Assembly (NCBI RefSeq): GCF_963576545.1
Contig: NC_083639.1
Location: forward strand, 10,134,498 to 10,198,497
Reading direction: 5' to 3'
From: Limanda limanda
Taxonomy: Eukaryota; Chordata; Actinopteri; Pleuronectiformes; Pleuronectidae
Length of the DNA: 64,000 nt
A model generated the notes under the pieces. That model saw nothing but the letters and a program-made list of their open reading frames with translations. It was not told the DNA's origin and ran no database searches. A program made the position numbers and the translations under genes. How positions within the stretch are numbered: position 1 is the stretch's first letter; every line of letters begins with the position of its first letter. This document shows positions 38,101 to 64,000 of the stretch, piece after piece.

Positions 38101-39092
38101 ATTCATATTAATTAATAGTAAGAATGTAATAAATGAAATAGGTGTGTGTGTGGGTCGGCTGTGCGTGAAACAAACCTACGAATAATAAGTACATTCTCAT
38201 GCATACCCCAGTACGTATAGATAATGGACCAAGCATCCATAATCTATACTTACTATCTATACTTTTGAGGGTCACAGAGGGAATGGAGCCAATGCCGGCT
38301 GACATTGGGTCAATTTAGAGTCTTAAGTTTATCTAACCTTATTCTGCATGTCTTTGGAGCTCTGAATGGTCTAAAGTCCAAAGGTGACAGCGCTTTCTCT
38401 GAACTATTCCTGTCCACCCGAACTTGTCCTACTGATAATTGTAAATCTAATTCAAACCCCTTTCATCTTTCAATTCACCCTGATCCTGTTAATATCCCTC
38501 TTTTTTCTTTATCATGCTTTCTTTCTTCGTGTTTATTTTTTGCACTGTTCTCTTGCACAGTTTTTACTTTCCTAATATACACACTTTCTGTTGTTTACCA
38601 TGTTTGTAAAGCACTTAGGCTAAACTGGTTTATTAATATATCTGACTTGGCCTCCTCCTGTATGATCATCAAGCGGGATAGTGATCACAGACCCTGCCCG
38701 TGTGTGTCCCCACTCCTCACAATTAGCTCCCGATCCTTTGATCTACTGTCATCACAGTGACATGTGGCATGGAACAAACTCACACACAATTCCCAGCGCT
38801 CACCTCCGATGATGGTGCGGATGAGAGAGGCGTGTCCCGGACAGTCCACCAGGGTGAACTGCAGGCTGTCGTACTGCCCCTCGCTGGCCCGCAGCTGCTC
38901 GGGCAGATCCACCGTGAAGCAGGAGAAGCCCAGGTCCAGAGTGATGCCCCTCTCCCGGGACTGCGGGTTCTTGTCGAAGGCGGCCGTGGACGCGGTGCTG
39001 CTCAGCGCCCGGGCCAGCGACGTCTTCCCGCTGTCCACATGTCCGAGCACCCCGACGTTAAAGTTCAGCGTTTTAACCCCGGACTCTGACAT
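29126..39092 (-). CDS. eefsec: Selenocysteine-specific elongation factor eEFSec
   Basis: GTP-dependent factor that brings Sec-tRNA to the ribosome at UGA codons recoded by a SECIS element, acting with SECIS-binding protein 2. Coding exons on the minus strand: 39,092-38,804; 36,925-36,718; 36,272-36,176; 35,611-35,447; 34,312-33,668; 31,770-31,614; 29,307-29,126. They sum to 1,743 nt (580 aa) in one frame with GT/AG junctions throughout. The GTPase motifs are intact: GHVDSGKT (17-24), RGIT (48-51), DCPGH (83-87), NKVD (137-140) and AAK (176-178). The large exon 5 encodes domains II/III and the start of domain IV. The last exon has a Lys/Gly-rich linker and the conserved basic tail ending HKKMMQS. 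Human eEFSec is about 596 aa, so this is full length. It lies head-to-head with ruvbl1. Its introns carry a SINE and two dispersed repeats. Confidence 0.97.
31862..32230 (+). repeat. Dispersed repeat family R, copy 3, in an eefsec intron
   Basis: Same head ('ccatttgtttgttgg'), middle ('cacaaaacttggtgg', 'atggatcttgatgaaaaa', 'gctgatatccatgag') and tail ('cactgagtgtcatt') as copy 2. It lies in the intron between eefsec exons 5 and 6, opposite to the gene's direction. Confidence 0.75.
36449..36620 (+). repeat. tRNA-derived SINE in an eefsec intron
   Basis: An A-box-like 'gtggctcagaaggttgag' is followed about 30 bp later by a B-box-like 'gtcaatagtttgatccc', then by the tail word 'gagtgtcctgaggcaag' typical of fish SINEs. 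It is a diverged copy filling much of the 445-bp intron 2. Not a functional tRNA gene. Confidence 0.7.
38255..38375 (+). repeat. Dispersed fish repeat, short diverged copy
   Basis: 'gggtcaatttagagtc' and 'ctgcatgtctttgg' match the repeat at 15,285-15,480 in the same orientation. It sits in eefsec intron 1. Confidence 0.55.
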
Positions 39093-45360
<6,268 letters not shown>

Positions 45361-45523
45361 AACTGGATTTCTTCTTCTTTTTGTCCTCCTTCAACACAGA
45401 GCTGTTTCTATCATGGTTCACTTTATTATTTGTTTTCCCATCGATCTCCACGTTTCATTAACTGTAACATTAGTTCTGTTCTAATACAATTTATCCATTG
45501 TTTGTTGATGGAAACATTTTTTG

Positions 45524-45529
45524 AATAAA
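45524..45529 (+). terminator. Polyadenylation signal of ruvbl1
   Basis: AATAAA 164 bp after the stop codon, followed by A- and T-rich sequence. Another AATAAA overlaps the stop codon region itself (from about 45,355) and would leave almost no 3' UTR, so this downstream one is preferred. Confidence 0.6.
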
Positions 45530-46384
45530 AAGTAAAAACACATGGACTTTCTTTCAGATTTACTTTAAGTGGTACCTTTTTTATTTTTTTGTATTAATAT
45601 GAATGTTCAAACGGATCAATAATATAGCACATGGAAGGTGTTGGGTTATTATCTTGTACTCTTATACACTAGGTGAAAAACATAAGAAACTACAACAAAT
45701 CATAAATTAAAAAAATTTGTGTATTTATAGAAATTAGTTGAACATTCTACAGCAAAACTGTTTTAGTCAGGCTTTCCGCAGGGTCTTAAAAAGTCTAAAA
45801 TCCATTGAATTTAAGCCCAAAAGTTAAATAAGTTAAAATTATGTTTGACTTATTAAATACATATAGATAGGTCTTGATTATGTGTTGTTCTTTTTCAACA
45901 TGACAGATATGAGCAAACTAGTGAAACTACAAACAAGACCTTTGTTTTTCTAATCTCTAGATTTCTTTAGCAGTTGATTGTGGAAAAAAGTTTTGAGAAA
46001 CTTTTTCTATATTAAATATTAACACAATCAATCTGGAGTATGAATTTATCTGAGTATATTATTACATAGACCACGTCTCCCTCTGCCATAAATTATAGAT
46101 ATTCTTCATATCTGTCACACACAACACAAATCTTAAATTTCATTCATTTTGGTTTTAAAAGCTCTTGAAAGGTCTTAAAGTTTAACTACTTGTAACCTAT
46201 AGAAACCAGATAATAGCCAAAACACAAGCAGGACAAAGATAAACAAAGCCAGGCCACTAAAAAGATCTTTTAACACTATTATTCACAGACTGAAATGTAA
46301 ATACAGCTGTAAATCAACTTATACCACCCCCCCCCCCCTCACATGGAACAGGTGTTGTCATCTCATGGTCAGAAAGTCCCTTAG
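45530..46384. other. Convergent 3' ends of ruvbl1 and mustn1
   Basis: The two genes point at each other across this AT-rich segment. It should hold the mustn1 3' UTR. No exon or repeat that I recognise; a C run lies at about 46,327-46,338. Confidence 0.5.
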
Positions 46385-47015
46385 CTACTTTTTGACCGGT
46401 CGGGCTGAACGTGTGTTCAAAACCGTCTCTGCTCCGGACCTCGCGCCACTGAACACAGAGGGAGCAGCTTTACCCACTTTGGCTGTGAAGGAGAGAGAAA
46501 TAAACAATCATCATACTTCACTGTTAATGAGGCAGAGAGAAGTTGAGTCAGAGTGAGGATATGCTCTTTCTAAACACACACACTTAATTTCTCATCCCAC
46601 AGCGTGAGACAGTGTGTTCTCTGTATATGGAGTGGAAACATCGTGAGAAACGCCCCCACACACAAACACACTGACAAGATTTAAGCCTAAAGCTCAACCA
46701 TACATGATATAAGTTAGTTTCCTTTGGCCTCCATCTACAATAGTAGTGTCAAATTATTTGTGTGTGTGAGTGTGTGTGTCCTCACCGCACTCGTCCATTA
46801 CTTCAAACGTCTTGCTCTTTGCTAGCTCACCACCGCCCAGTCTGCCCTTTGCCTCAGTCAGATCGTCTTCACTCACTTCAGGACGCTGCATTTGTTCATC
46901 CTCTTCCTGTCCTGGCTGGAGAAACAAGTCGAGAACACATCAGAGATTTCCATGTCAATTTCTGCATCAAATCCACAAGGAGTTATCTCCTCAAACAGTG
47001 ACTTACCTGAGACAT
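46385..47015 (-). CDS. mustn1: Musculoskeletal embryonic nuclear protein 1-like
   Basis: Small nuclear protein linked in vertebrates to muscle and cartilage development and regeneration. Coding exons on the minus strand: 47,015-47,007 (9 nt, MSQ), 46,915-46,786 (130 nt) and 46,482-46,385 (98 nt), with donors GTAAGT and GTGAG and acceptors CAG. Together they give 78 aa plus stop; human MUSTN1 is 82 aa. Family-specific words line up in order: EDDL-x3-KG-x-L, SKTFEVMDEC (human has SKTYQVMREC), then AAPSVFS followed by a G-x-ETV word. The C-terminus (SARPVKK) differs from the mammalian SVFG end. It is too short and split to show as a long ORF. Fish may have two mustn1 paralogues; which one this is cannot be decided here. 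Confidence 0.88.
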
Positions 47016-48739
47016 GATGGTTGAGAAGGTGAGAATATCCTGTTAAGTAAGGTTCCTCTCTCGTGTGAGCCGTTGCTATTTTCCTCCTGCACGTCCAGCT
47101 CGCATATACACACACAACCAGGAAGAGATTCTCCAGAGGACAATAAATCTGTTCCTAACACTAACAAATGACGTAACGACTGTTCAGAGTCCTCCCTCTC
47201 TCATTCTCTCTGCTTTTTGTCCTGCTTTGCTGTCTCCCCTGCTGCTACATTAGAAAATGACGAGCTCAATGCTGAGACTGGTGGCCACACATCCCCCCCA
47301 CCACCCCCCGAGAACATCCCAGGGATGCAACAACGTGACACACGTCTCAGTCTGTGTATCCTCGTCCTCCCTCCTGCTGTCAAACCACTTTCTAATTGCA
47401 CTGGTGACCTGAAAGCGACCTAACCAGGACGCAATGTTTAAAAGATATGACTTTGTCCTAAAACTTCCTTAAAAGAGCAGAGAGAGGAAAAGTATTTCCT
47501 TAAAATAAAGCCGCTCCCATGCTTTCCTGCTTGTTTCCTATAATTATGTAATGATTTGCCCGTGGGAACGAACAGAACCGAGGAAAGAACAACAAATAAC
47601 CAGTGTTTCTCAGCAACATGTCAGTAAAGTGGTCACATTCAAACCACTCAGGTTCACATAGACTAAAAAGTTAATCAAAAACAGTGTTAAACCTGTGCAT
47701 CACAAATTGTGTTCCTGTGTGACAATATTTATATAAATGGGAACGTTTTTACCAGGAAAAATTAAATAATAATAGTGTTGGAATGAATTAAGTTTTTGTG
47801 AAGTCCTTTGTGGTTTTCTAAATACAAGTAATCAATATTTATCAAAGAGGTTGATTTAAGACTTTTGAAGTTTATGTCAAGTGCGACAGATATAAAGGAA
47901 TATCTGAGTCCTAGAATTACGTAAAGTAGTTAAGAGAGAAGTACCCTTGAAATGCCACTTTGTCTCAGTGACAGTATCCATCGTCTTTCCCACATCCAAG
48001 TCGAGTGAACTGAGATACACTATGACCAAGGCCTTTATAGACTCCATGTTGGTCTTCTTTGTAGATTCATTACGACATAGGAATATCTGTATATTTGAGA
48101 AAGAGCTACAATACAGAGTCTTTACAAACTACGCAGGCCGCCAAAACATTTCTCTATGACTAAAACTCACTTTAACACACATCGCAGGTAGCATCAAATG
48201 AACATTAACATAATTAAAACCTACCTACACATATTTATGACCTAGTGCGCAAAATGTTTAAACTTTTTAAGGCCTAAAATTCACAATATAAAATTTGAGA
48301 CCCTGTGGAAACCCTGATTTTAAGATTTATTGTCATGCTATTTCTATTCAGATTTTATTGAAACCTGAAATTTACTAAAATAACAACAGGAACCTTCAAA
48401 ACTGTGAAATCAAATATGACAAATGGTCGTCATTTGGTGTTGCAAAATGTCATACTTTTTAATTATAACCTAAAAAATATGAAAGACATTCAGCAGTTAT
48501 GTTTGTTGGGACAAACTATCCCTGTAACAAATTCACAGGTTCAGTTGTATTAAAATACATTCATTCACAACAGGTTTCTTCATACGACACAGGAATGTTG
48601 CAGAGAAAATATCTCACTCACACACAAAGAGGTCCGTTTCCTGGTTGGGTTTCATTCACACAACCCGTGAATGTCAGTTAGTAGCTTTTGATCCGCTGTT
48701 TTTATCCGTGCAGACCTTTTCTTCCATTTTCAGTCAAGT
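47016..48739. other. mustn1 upstream region and rft1 3' flank
   Basis: Contains the mustn1 promoter (no clear TATA box seen near the start codon) and, nearest 48,740, the rft1 3' UTR. ORFs at 47,065-47,423 are short with low-complexity Pro/Ser stretches. No further gene recognised. Confidence 0.45.
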
Positions 48740-51700
48740 TTACGAGTGTTTTTTTCTGTACTGGGGAAACAGCTGAGTCCTCACAAACTGAATCATCCGA
48801 CTCTCCGTGAGAAGAACAGCTACAATCACGCAGAGTAGACTCACTGCACCAACTCCAATGTGGACCATCCTCGGTAACCAGCCGCTGTCACAGCAGAAAA
48901 CACTCTGGAACCAAAGAGGAAGAGACGCTCAAGTTAGGGCCACTGATATCGGATCAGATTTTACAGGAACATTTCAAAAAAAGAAAGAAACTAAATAAGC
49001 ACGTCGCTCTGATACCTCAGAAAATGCTGTGACACCTCCACTGACTGCCAGCGCCAGCAGCAGGAGTGGGGAGGGCAGGAGGCCTCGCAGTGGTTTCCAC
49101 TGACTGGACTGGAAGTAGCGGTGTATGTAAAGCACACTGTGTAAAATGCGGAGGCCCATGTTGAGGCAGTTTGCAAGGATGAATCCAACAGCGCCGGCCC
49201 ACCAGGTCAGCCAGTAGGACAAGAGGAGGAAAGACACAGACAGAGCCAGCATCACCAGGTTGTACCTGAGAACAAAACAAACTGTGTTAACCGACAGGTG
49301 ATAAACTCTGCGAAGCCTCTATCTCTGTGTATTTTTACAGTCTTACTTGTCAACCTCTTTTTGGCTCATGGCAGCAAATACAAAACACTCTGTTATGCCA
49401 TTCACAGCCAGCAGGAGGACGTAGGAGCTGTAGCACCGCAGCAAAGTAGGCCCTTCAACAAAGTTACAGATGAGACCGTTTAGGATATCAAACAATATAG
49501 AGCTTCATATCTTGTTGTGGGTTGTATCTTATGGAAGGTTATTGCATACAATTCAGATAAAAAGAAAAAATTCTGCTCTGTTTTTCTAAAATAATGACAG
49601 AGCTCAAAATCTAGTTTTAATGACAACTGAAGCCACAGGTTCTCTTTCATGTTTGGGAGGAGAGAGTGAGGTGAGGGGTATTCAGCTGCAATATGAAACT
49701 CCACCACTAGATGTCACTAAATTCTACACACCGACTATTTAAAGGGGATGGTGATCCTCCTCATCTCATACAAATCCCCTCCTGGGTTTTAGACATTGAA
49801 AGATGCTTGTGTCTTTAAGAAATACAGATGGCATTGTTGTTAGTTAGTTGGCTTTGCCTTAGGAATTGCTCAGGTGGGAAGTACAAAGAATTTGAACTGT
49901 CCAGTTAATTCAGAAAAGCAGAGCAGAATAGTGTCTTGTGAATGCATTTCCATAATATTTGGTTTCTCCTGGGATCCCAGTGTTAGTTCACTGACCTGCT
50001 CCACTGCTCAGCAGAGAGCCGCCATAAATGTCCAGAGCCAAGTGAGAGAATGCGTAGCCAAACACTGTGATAATCAGACCGATCACCAACACCAGCTTCA
50101 GCAGACACTCCAGGACGTCTGCTGCTATGGCAACGTCTTCCTGAGGAGGCAAGATGGAGTCAAATTTAGCAACCAGTTTCTCAGAAGAAGATACTTTTGT
50201 TTATTTCCAAAATTCCAACCTGTTTCTGACTTCTGACATCACGACCTCTCTCCAGCACTTTGGCAAAGAAGATGTAGAAGCTTTCCTCTATGGGCAAGAA
50301 GATGAAGCGCGCCACCATGGAGCCCAGATTGTTGACGATATCATAAACACCCTGGTCACCGAAGCTGAGGACGTTTAAAAATGTCATGACGTAGCGCTCG
50401 CCCTCCGTCAGGATCTGCTTCAGGAAGGACTGTTTGAAGAAGCTCCATGTGAGCCGGGCTAGAGTCCAGTCAATCAGCGCCTGCAAAAACATAATCAGTC
50501 TGTTATGACCAAGAGAGCAGCTTGAAACTTTTTAAAATCTATTTCAATTTGAGGATTCTTTTGACTTTGTGTGATAAACTACCTCTCCCTCCGCTCTACA
50601 GGGCAAGAGATCTCCGACACAGCTCAAAGGAAAACTCTTCTTCTCTGCTTCTTTAGAGCCCAGGAAACGAATAAAGTAAACACCATAGCACAGCACCAGG
50701 AATCCTGTGTACACCAACTGACAAAAGATTGAAATGATTACATGTGAAAGATCAATTGACTGTAATAATGAGAGAAACTTCAGCTGATTCCTTACATGAG
50801 CAGCAGAGAAGATGTAAAGCCCCCACTCAGGGGCCGACACCACCAGCGCCACGGTTACGCTGCACTTAGCGATCATCGCCAAACTCTCGGCGACCACCTT
50901 CAGGCGGACAAACATGTGAGCTTGAGCCAGGACCCAGAGCGGCTCAGCCAGCAGCTCCTGCACGCCTGACAGGGCAAACAGCACCACAGCAGGGCCGTAG
51001 TACGGGACGCTCTGGGGATCTGGGACCTCCAGGAGCCAGAGCCACACGCAGACCAGCAGGGACGCCCACAGCACACCGAGCGGCAGCCTGAGCGGAGAGA
51101 GAGGGAAAGACACACAGACAAACATCCAAGCTGAATACACAAGATGAATCAACGTCCATAACAGATGAGGAATCTCGAGCTGAATGCATTAATGACCATT
51201 CCATAACATCAGGCGTGGTGGATTGAGGGAAAACAAAAAGTAATTTTAGGAACATTTAGGAAAAAGCACAAAAACCTGCACTCGCCTGAGTTCCATTCCT
51301 TCTGTATCCAACATCTTGATGAATAACCGTATTGTTTCTTAAGATACTATGAAACCTCGATGAATATCACACCGATGTAACAAACGATAGACTCATACTT
51401 TGACCACTACTCAATTAGCATTTGGTCCTCCATTTAAGAGACAACTTCCTCCAATAGAATATGTGCGTCTTTCTTCTTCTTTTCAAAGTCCCGATGCTTA
51501 TAATAATGGGCAATTTTACAATTTTGTTCTCACAATGGTCCAACGTTATTATCATAATGTTCCAACTTCATTTTTGCAATATTCCAACTTCATTCTTGTA
51601 GGGCTAAGGATAAGTGTACGGTTTAGTTTTTGTAAGATGCTTTATAAACTGAACTCACGTCAGCCACATCTTGATGAATAACCGTATTGTTTCTTGAGAT

Positions 51701-52461
51701 ACTGTGAAACCTTGATGAATATCACACATATGTAACAAATGATAGACTCATACTTTGACCACTACTCAATTAGCATTTGGTCCTCCATTTAAGAGACAAC
51801 TTCCTCCAATAGAATATGTGTGTCTTTCTTCTTCTAATCAATTATTCAAAGTCCTGATGCTTATCATAATGGGCATTATTACGATTTCGTTCTCATAATG
51901 GTCCAACTTCATTTTTGCAATATTCCAACTTCATTATTGTAGGGATAAGGATACGTTTACTGTTTAGTTCTTGTAAGATGCTTTATAACCTGAACTCACG
52001 TCAGCCACAGCAGGTTGATCACTTGTCTCCAGCTGTGGTTGGTTCCTGATCCTCCACTCAGACATGCTCTCCTGAAGGCTTCTCTGGACAGGAACACTAA
52101 TGTGGAGTACAGCAGTGTCAGCCTACACACACAGAGACACACACACACAGACACACACACACGCGTTAGAACAGCGGAGGCAGTGGAATGTGTCTGTGCT
52201 TCTTGTCTGGTTTCTCTTCACCTGACATTAACGACCCCGATCAGCTCTTTGGACACGAAGCGCAGGGTGAACGCGTTCAGCAGGAAGGTGAGCACACGGA
52301 ACATCACCTGAGACCAGAGGAACGAGAGAAGACAACGTCAGCCATCACCTGACAGAGCTGAGTCAGCACGGTGCTGCAGCCCGGGCTCCATCATGTACCT
52401 GCAGCAACACATTGTAAGAGGCCAGCCGCGACGCGTTCTGCAGCACGTCCTCGGAGCTCAT
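48740..52461 (-). CDS. rft1: RFT1 homologue, ER membrane protein of N-glycosylation
   Basis: Multi-pass ER protein of the MOP/MATE-like fold, needed for dolichol-linked oligosaccharide assembly after the Man5GlcNAc2 stage; whether it is itself the flippase is disputed. Minus-strand coding exons: 52,461-52,399; 52,307-52,222; 52,122-52,000; 51,087-50,796; 50,717-50,583; 50,480-50,220; 50,140-49,996; 49,452-49,347; 49,265-49,016; 48,904-48,740. They sum to 1,626 nt, giving 541 aa, equal to human RFT1. Conserved words include [57 protein letters not shown] and [11 protein letters not shown], with long hydrophobic helices between. Intron 3 contains a tandem duplication that copies the exon 3 donor. 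Exon 8 has a weak-looking acceptor (gttgaag), but the frame requires it. Confidence 0.97.
51312..52007. repeat. Tandem duplication in rft1 intron 3 including a splice donor
   Basis: Two direct copies, 51,312-51,666 (355 bp) and 51,667-52,007 (about 341 bp), differ by scattered substitutions and small indels. The unit ends in the last bases of exon 3 plus its donor, so the sequence GTGGCTGAC|GTGAG exists twice on the minus strand: the true site at exon end 52,000 and a copy at 51,659-51,667. This is duplication of gene sequence, not a transposon. Confidence 0.9.
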
Positions 52462-52700
52462 CGTGGACCTTCTACTGGGACTCTTACAGAGAGGTAATCA
52501 GACAAGATGGCCGCTGCGTTCTACGAAGTAAAATCATCATGGAGACAAACTGAGAAAACTGTCTTATTCTACTTTAAAACTCTTCTTCTTCTTCCAGACA
52601 ACCGTGTGACAGCAGTGCTTCCACTTCCGTACACACTGAATAGAGCCACGTCACTAGCTGACGTCACAGAGCGTTCTGGCTGTCCTGCGTGAAGCCGCTA
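52462..52700 (-). promoter_or_regulatory. rft1 promoter with a palindromic CRE
   Basis: About 200 bp upstream of the rft1 ATG lies a perfect TGACGTCA (52,659-52,666), with a second cacgtcac half-site at about 52,647 and an ETS-type ACTTCCG at 52,623-52,629. This is consistent with a TATA-less promoter controlled by CREB/ATF factors; binding itself is inferred. Confidence 0.6.
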
Positions 52701-52729
52701 GAGGTCGCAGTCATCCTTCTGATAAGATT

Positions 52730-52793
52730 AACTACTACTACTACTACAACTACTACTACTACTACAACTACTACTACTACTTCGACTACAACT
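52730..52793. repeat. (ACT)n trinucleotide microsatellite
   Basis: About 18 ACT units with ACA interruptions, followed by a short AAT-rich run. The poly-Thr ORF across it is an artefact. Confidence 0.93.
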
Positions 52794-53239
52794 AATAAAA
52801 CTTATAATAATAATAATAAAAATGGCATAGTTATAATCATCAAAAGTTATATGTATCTATATATCATCTGTCTATCATCTATCTATCTATGTATCCAGGT
52901 TAGGGAATTTACATATTTTGTAGGATGCAATCATATCATATTCAATTTTATTCTTATTTCTTTGTGGTTATTTATTGATATAATTAAATTTTTTGGATGG
53001 ATTTGCAACTTAATAACTCTCACTGCTGTAGAAATGTGAAGTGCAGACACTGTTTGCCTGGGCACTGAAAAGACCCTTAAGTACATGATGATAATAATAT
53101 CAACAATGATGAGTCCGCTTCTGCGCAGGATTCATTTAATTTTTTCATTTTTTTTTCATTTTGATTTAATATTTTTTATTTATTTATATATTTTTTTAAA
53201 TTTACATAGTTTAAAATATTGTGCAATTAATAGTTGGTT

Positions 53240-53340
53240 GAAGTCCTGCTAATTTTAGGAGTTCAATATCTTGCCAGAGTGGGAATTCAACCGCCAACCT
53301 TCTAGTTGGAGAATGACCACTCTACCAACTGGGCCAATCA
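53240..53340 (-). repeat. tRNA-derived SINE fragment, minus strand
   Basis: On the minus strand 'ggcccagttggtagagtgg' (A box) is followed by 'ggttggcggttgaattcc' (B box) and 'ctggcaagatattgaac', the body of a fish tRNA-derived SINE. It lies between rft1 and prkcd. A tRNA cloverleaf is not conserved. Confidence 0.7.
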
Positions 53341-54331
53341 ATCAAATTAAAACTTCCACCACAATAAATCCTGGTTTCACCTTGAAATGTACAGTTCTTT
53401 CATGAATTCGAAAGAAGTAGAGACAAGTGCAGGAATTCTAGAAGAAATACATCAGAGTTGGGAGTTGATGATTTTGTTTTTAATCAGATGTAAAAGATGG
53501 AGACAGTAAAAAAAGTACATCCTCAATTAACCAATATACATGTTACAACAACATACTGTACATATACATTTTCTTTATATACAGCCTTTTTCGTGACTTC
53601 CTGCTCATTGTTTACAGTCACGTACCATTACAAAATGTTCTGCACCCACTCAGTCTCCATCCACAGATGAGACATTTCCAAACAACAGAGAGCAGATGAG
53701 GCTCTGTTTACATTTGATCTTTACATGGCACTGTCAACCAGACAACCACAAGCTCTTTATCAAGACACGATTCATCCAGCAAGAAGGTGTTTCGAAGACA
53801 GGTAACATTCATTATTCAGCTAAAACAAACATGGACAAGGTTTTTGTTGGTCTGAGATTTCTTTACATGCAGTCGCCTCATTCACACGTTCTACATTTGA
53901 AGTATACAGTACAATTTATTCGTATGCGTTTCTTTCCCTCTTCATTATTTTTCCATCCCAGTCGAGTTGAACTGAGCAGTACCAGAAGGGAAACAGAATG
54001 GCTGCAGATAGCAGTGATGTCAAGTGGAATGTAAGGATTTCCAGCCTCCCGCCCTAAAATTATTATTATCATTATTATTATTATTTTTCGCAGAGGCCTT
54101 CACAACCTAGACAAATAATAAGCATGCACACAAATACATTGACATCAACATATACAGTACGAGGGCCAATTTCTACTCTTGTTATTTCTAAATGTACCTA
54201 AGGAGAATAGTTCGTGCTTAAAATAAGGTCACACGCACACAGACTGTGGAACATCTGATTAATCTGTGACAGATTAAGTGAACTGTCCCAGAAACCAGGA
54301 GAGATGTGACCTGAGTCTGACTTTAAAAGGG
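53341..54331 (-). other. prkcd 3' UTR and intergenic spacer
   Basis: The part next to 54,331 should be prkcd 3' UTR. A minus-strand AATAAA (plus tttatt, about 53,908) about 420 bp past the stop is a reasonable polyadenylation signal. No other gene was found. Confidence 0.5.
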
Positions 54332-63168
<8,837 letters not shown>

Positions 63169-63518
63169 GGTGACAGGTCCTAGGATCACCTGCTCCCAGA
63201 GACAGACAAACCCAGTGTTACCATGGGGACTTTTGTCTATTATAATATGTAATTTGCACACATAGATATAGATATCCATTGTTATATTAAATACATATAC
63301 ACAGTTGTATATTCTCACGCAGGTGGCTCATATTCAAGCGGAACGAAATTTGACCCCGGCTCCACCATGACACTGTGTGTTTACTTTCATACTTTGGCCC
63401 TGTTCATAACTGACATGAACATGCGTGATCTGAGCACAAGAGCAGCCACTATACACCTGACATTAGATAGAATCTCAAGTGGCCACTTAAAATCTCACTG
63501 CGCTGCTCGAAATGGAGA

Positions 63519-63592
<74 letters not shown>

Positions 63593-64000
63593 CGAGAGAG
63601 AGGAAGGAGAGAGAAACCAAATCAATGCATTGTGCACAGCTCTACACTGCCACACGGTTTTACTCTTTCGAGATAACAAAAAAAAAAAATAAAGAAAAGC
63701 AATAGCCTGACAGGCACTCAGTGTTAATATTGTGGCGGGCTGCTAATAAAAAATCAATACATCGGAAACTTAGAGATGTTTAAAAATATTTTTGGTCCAT
63801 TATGAAACATTATGATCCAGGACACACGAGTGTTCAACCAGCTAAAATAATGAAGCCGCATTCGTCCCAAACCACCTCCAAATGTGCCGGATCTGAAAAG
63901 TGTCCTTGGTGCATTCACACATGTGCTCAAAGCTGTCCACTTGTGATCAGGTCCAAGTGACAGACTTTAATATCAGGTATGAACAGGACATTTAAATAAG
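63169..64000 (-). other. prkcd 5' UTR/intron with (GA)n microsatellite
   Basis: Immediately upstream of the prkcd ATG an acceptor-like 'gggagcag' suggests that the first coding exon begins with a short 5' UTR after an intron. A GA dinucleotide tract occupies about 63,515-63,590. No coding sequence is seen to the window end; the promoter is probably outside. Confidence 0.5.

Noticed and set aside
38305..38760. 151-codon plus ORF in eefsec intron 1
   Set aside because: No start context, domain or splice partner; hydrophobic by AT/T-rich composition and partly in a dispersed repeat.
53240..53340. Possible minus-strand tRNA gene
   Set aside because: Same reason: tRNA-like promoter boxes inside a degenerate SINE.

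Overview
This is a window of a teleost fish nuclear genome. The evidence is spliced vertebrate genes with short introns, fish-type dispersed repeats, tRNA-derived SINEs, a Tc1-type transposase fossil, an endogenous retrovirus and long CA/GA microsatellites. No bacterial, organellar or plasmid features were seen. A percomorph-like fish is plausible, but the species is not determined.

Layout: (1) Positions 1-29,125 form a gene-poor flank. I found no conventional gene there. It holds microsatellites, several dispersed repeats and a 6.4-kb endogenous retrovirus (7,678-14,081) on the minus strand. The retrovirus has two 623-bp LTRs that look identical by eye, a 5-bp target-site duplication, a polypurine tract and a short gag ORF with a CCHC zinc knuckle; its pol gene is eroded. 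The flank also holds a direct/inverted repeat block (14,553-16,045) and a Tc1/mariner transposase remnant (24,835-25,185). (2) Positions 29,126-39,092 are eefsec, the selenocysteine-specific elongation factor, on the minus strand in 7 coding exons (580 aa). (3) A 784-bp divergent promoter region with ETS, CCAAT and GC-box motifs separates eefsec from ruvbl1. (4) Positions 39,877-45,360 are ruvbl1 (Pontin AAA+ ATPase), plus strand, 11 coding exons, 456 aa. (5) Positions 46,385-47,015 are mustn1, a small nuclear musculoskeletal protein, minus strand, 3 coding exons, 78 aa. (6) Positions 48,740-52,461 are rft1, the ER multi-pass protein of N-glycosylation, minus strand, 10 coding exons, 541 aa. 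(7) Positions 54,332-63,168 are prkcd (protein kinase C delta), minus strand, 17 coding exons, 683 aa; its 5' UTR continues towards the window end.

Every exon boundary of the five genes was placed by hand from GT/AG sites, reading-phase continuity and family similarity. All five models close exactly in frame, with no stop or frameshift. Their products work in separate pathways: Sec-tRNA delivery at recoded UGA codons, chromatin and snoRNP remodelling, muscle/skeletal regulation, dolichol-linked glycosylation, and lipid-dependent signalling. I see no operon-like functional unit; the only clear transcriptional coupling is the eefsec/ruvbl1 head-to-head pair.

The points most worth a second look are the young-looking but coding-defective retrovirus, a tandem duplication in rft1 that copies a splice donor, and the abutment of gene blocks that in human lie on opposite arms of chromosome 3.
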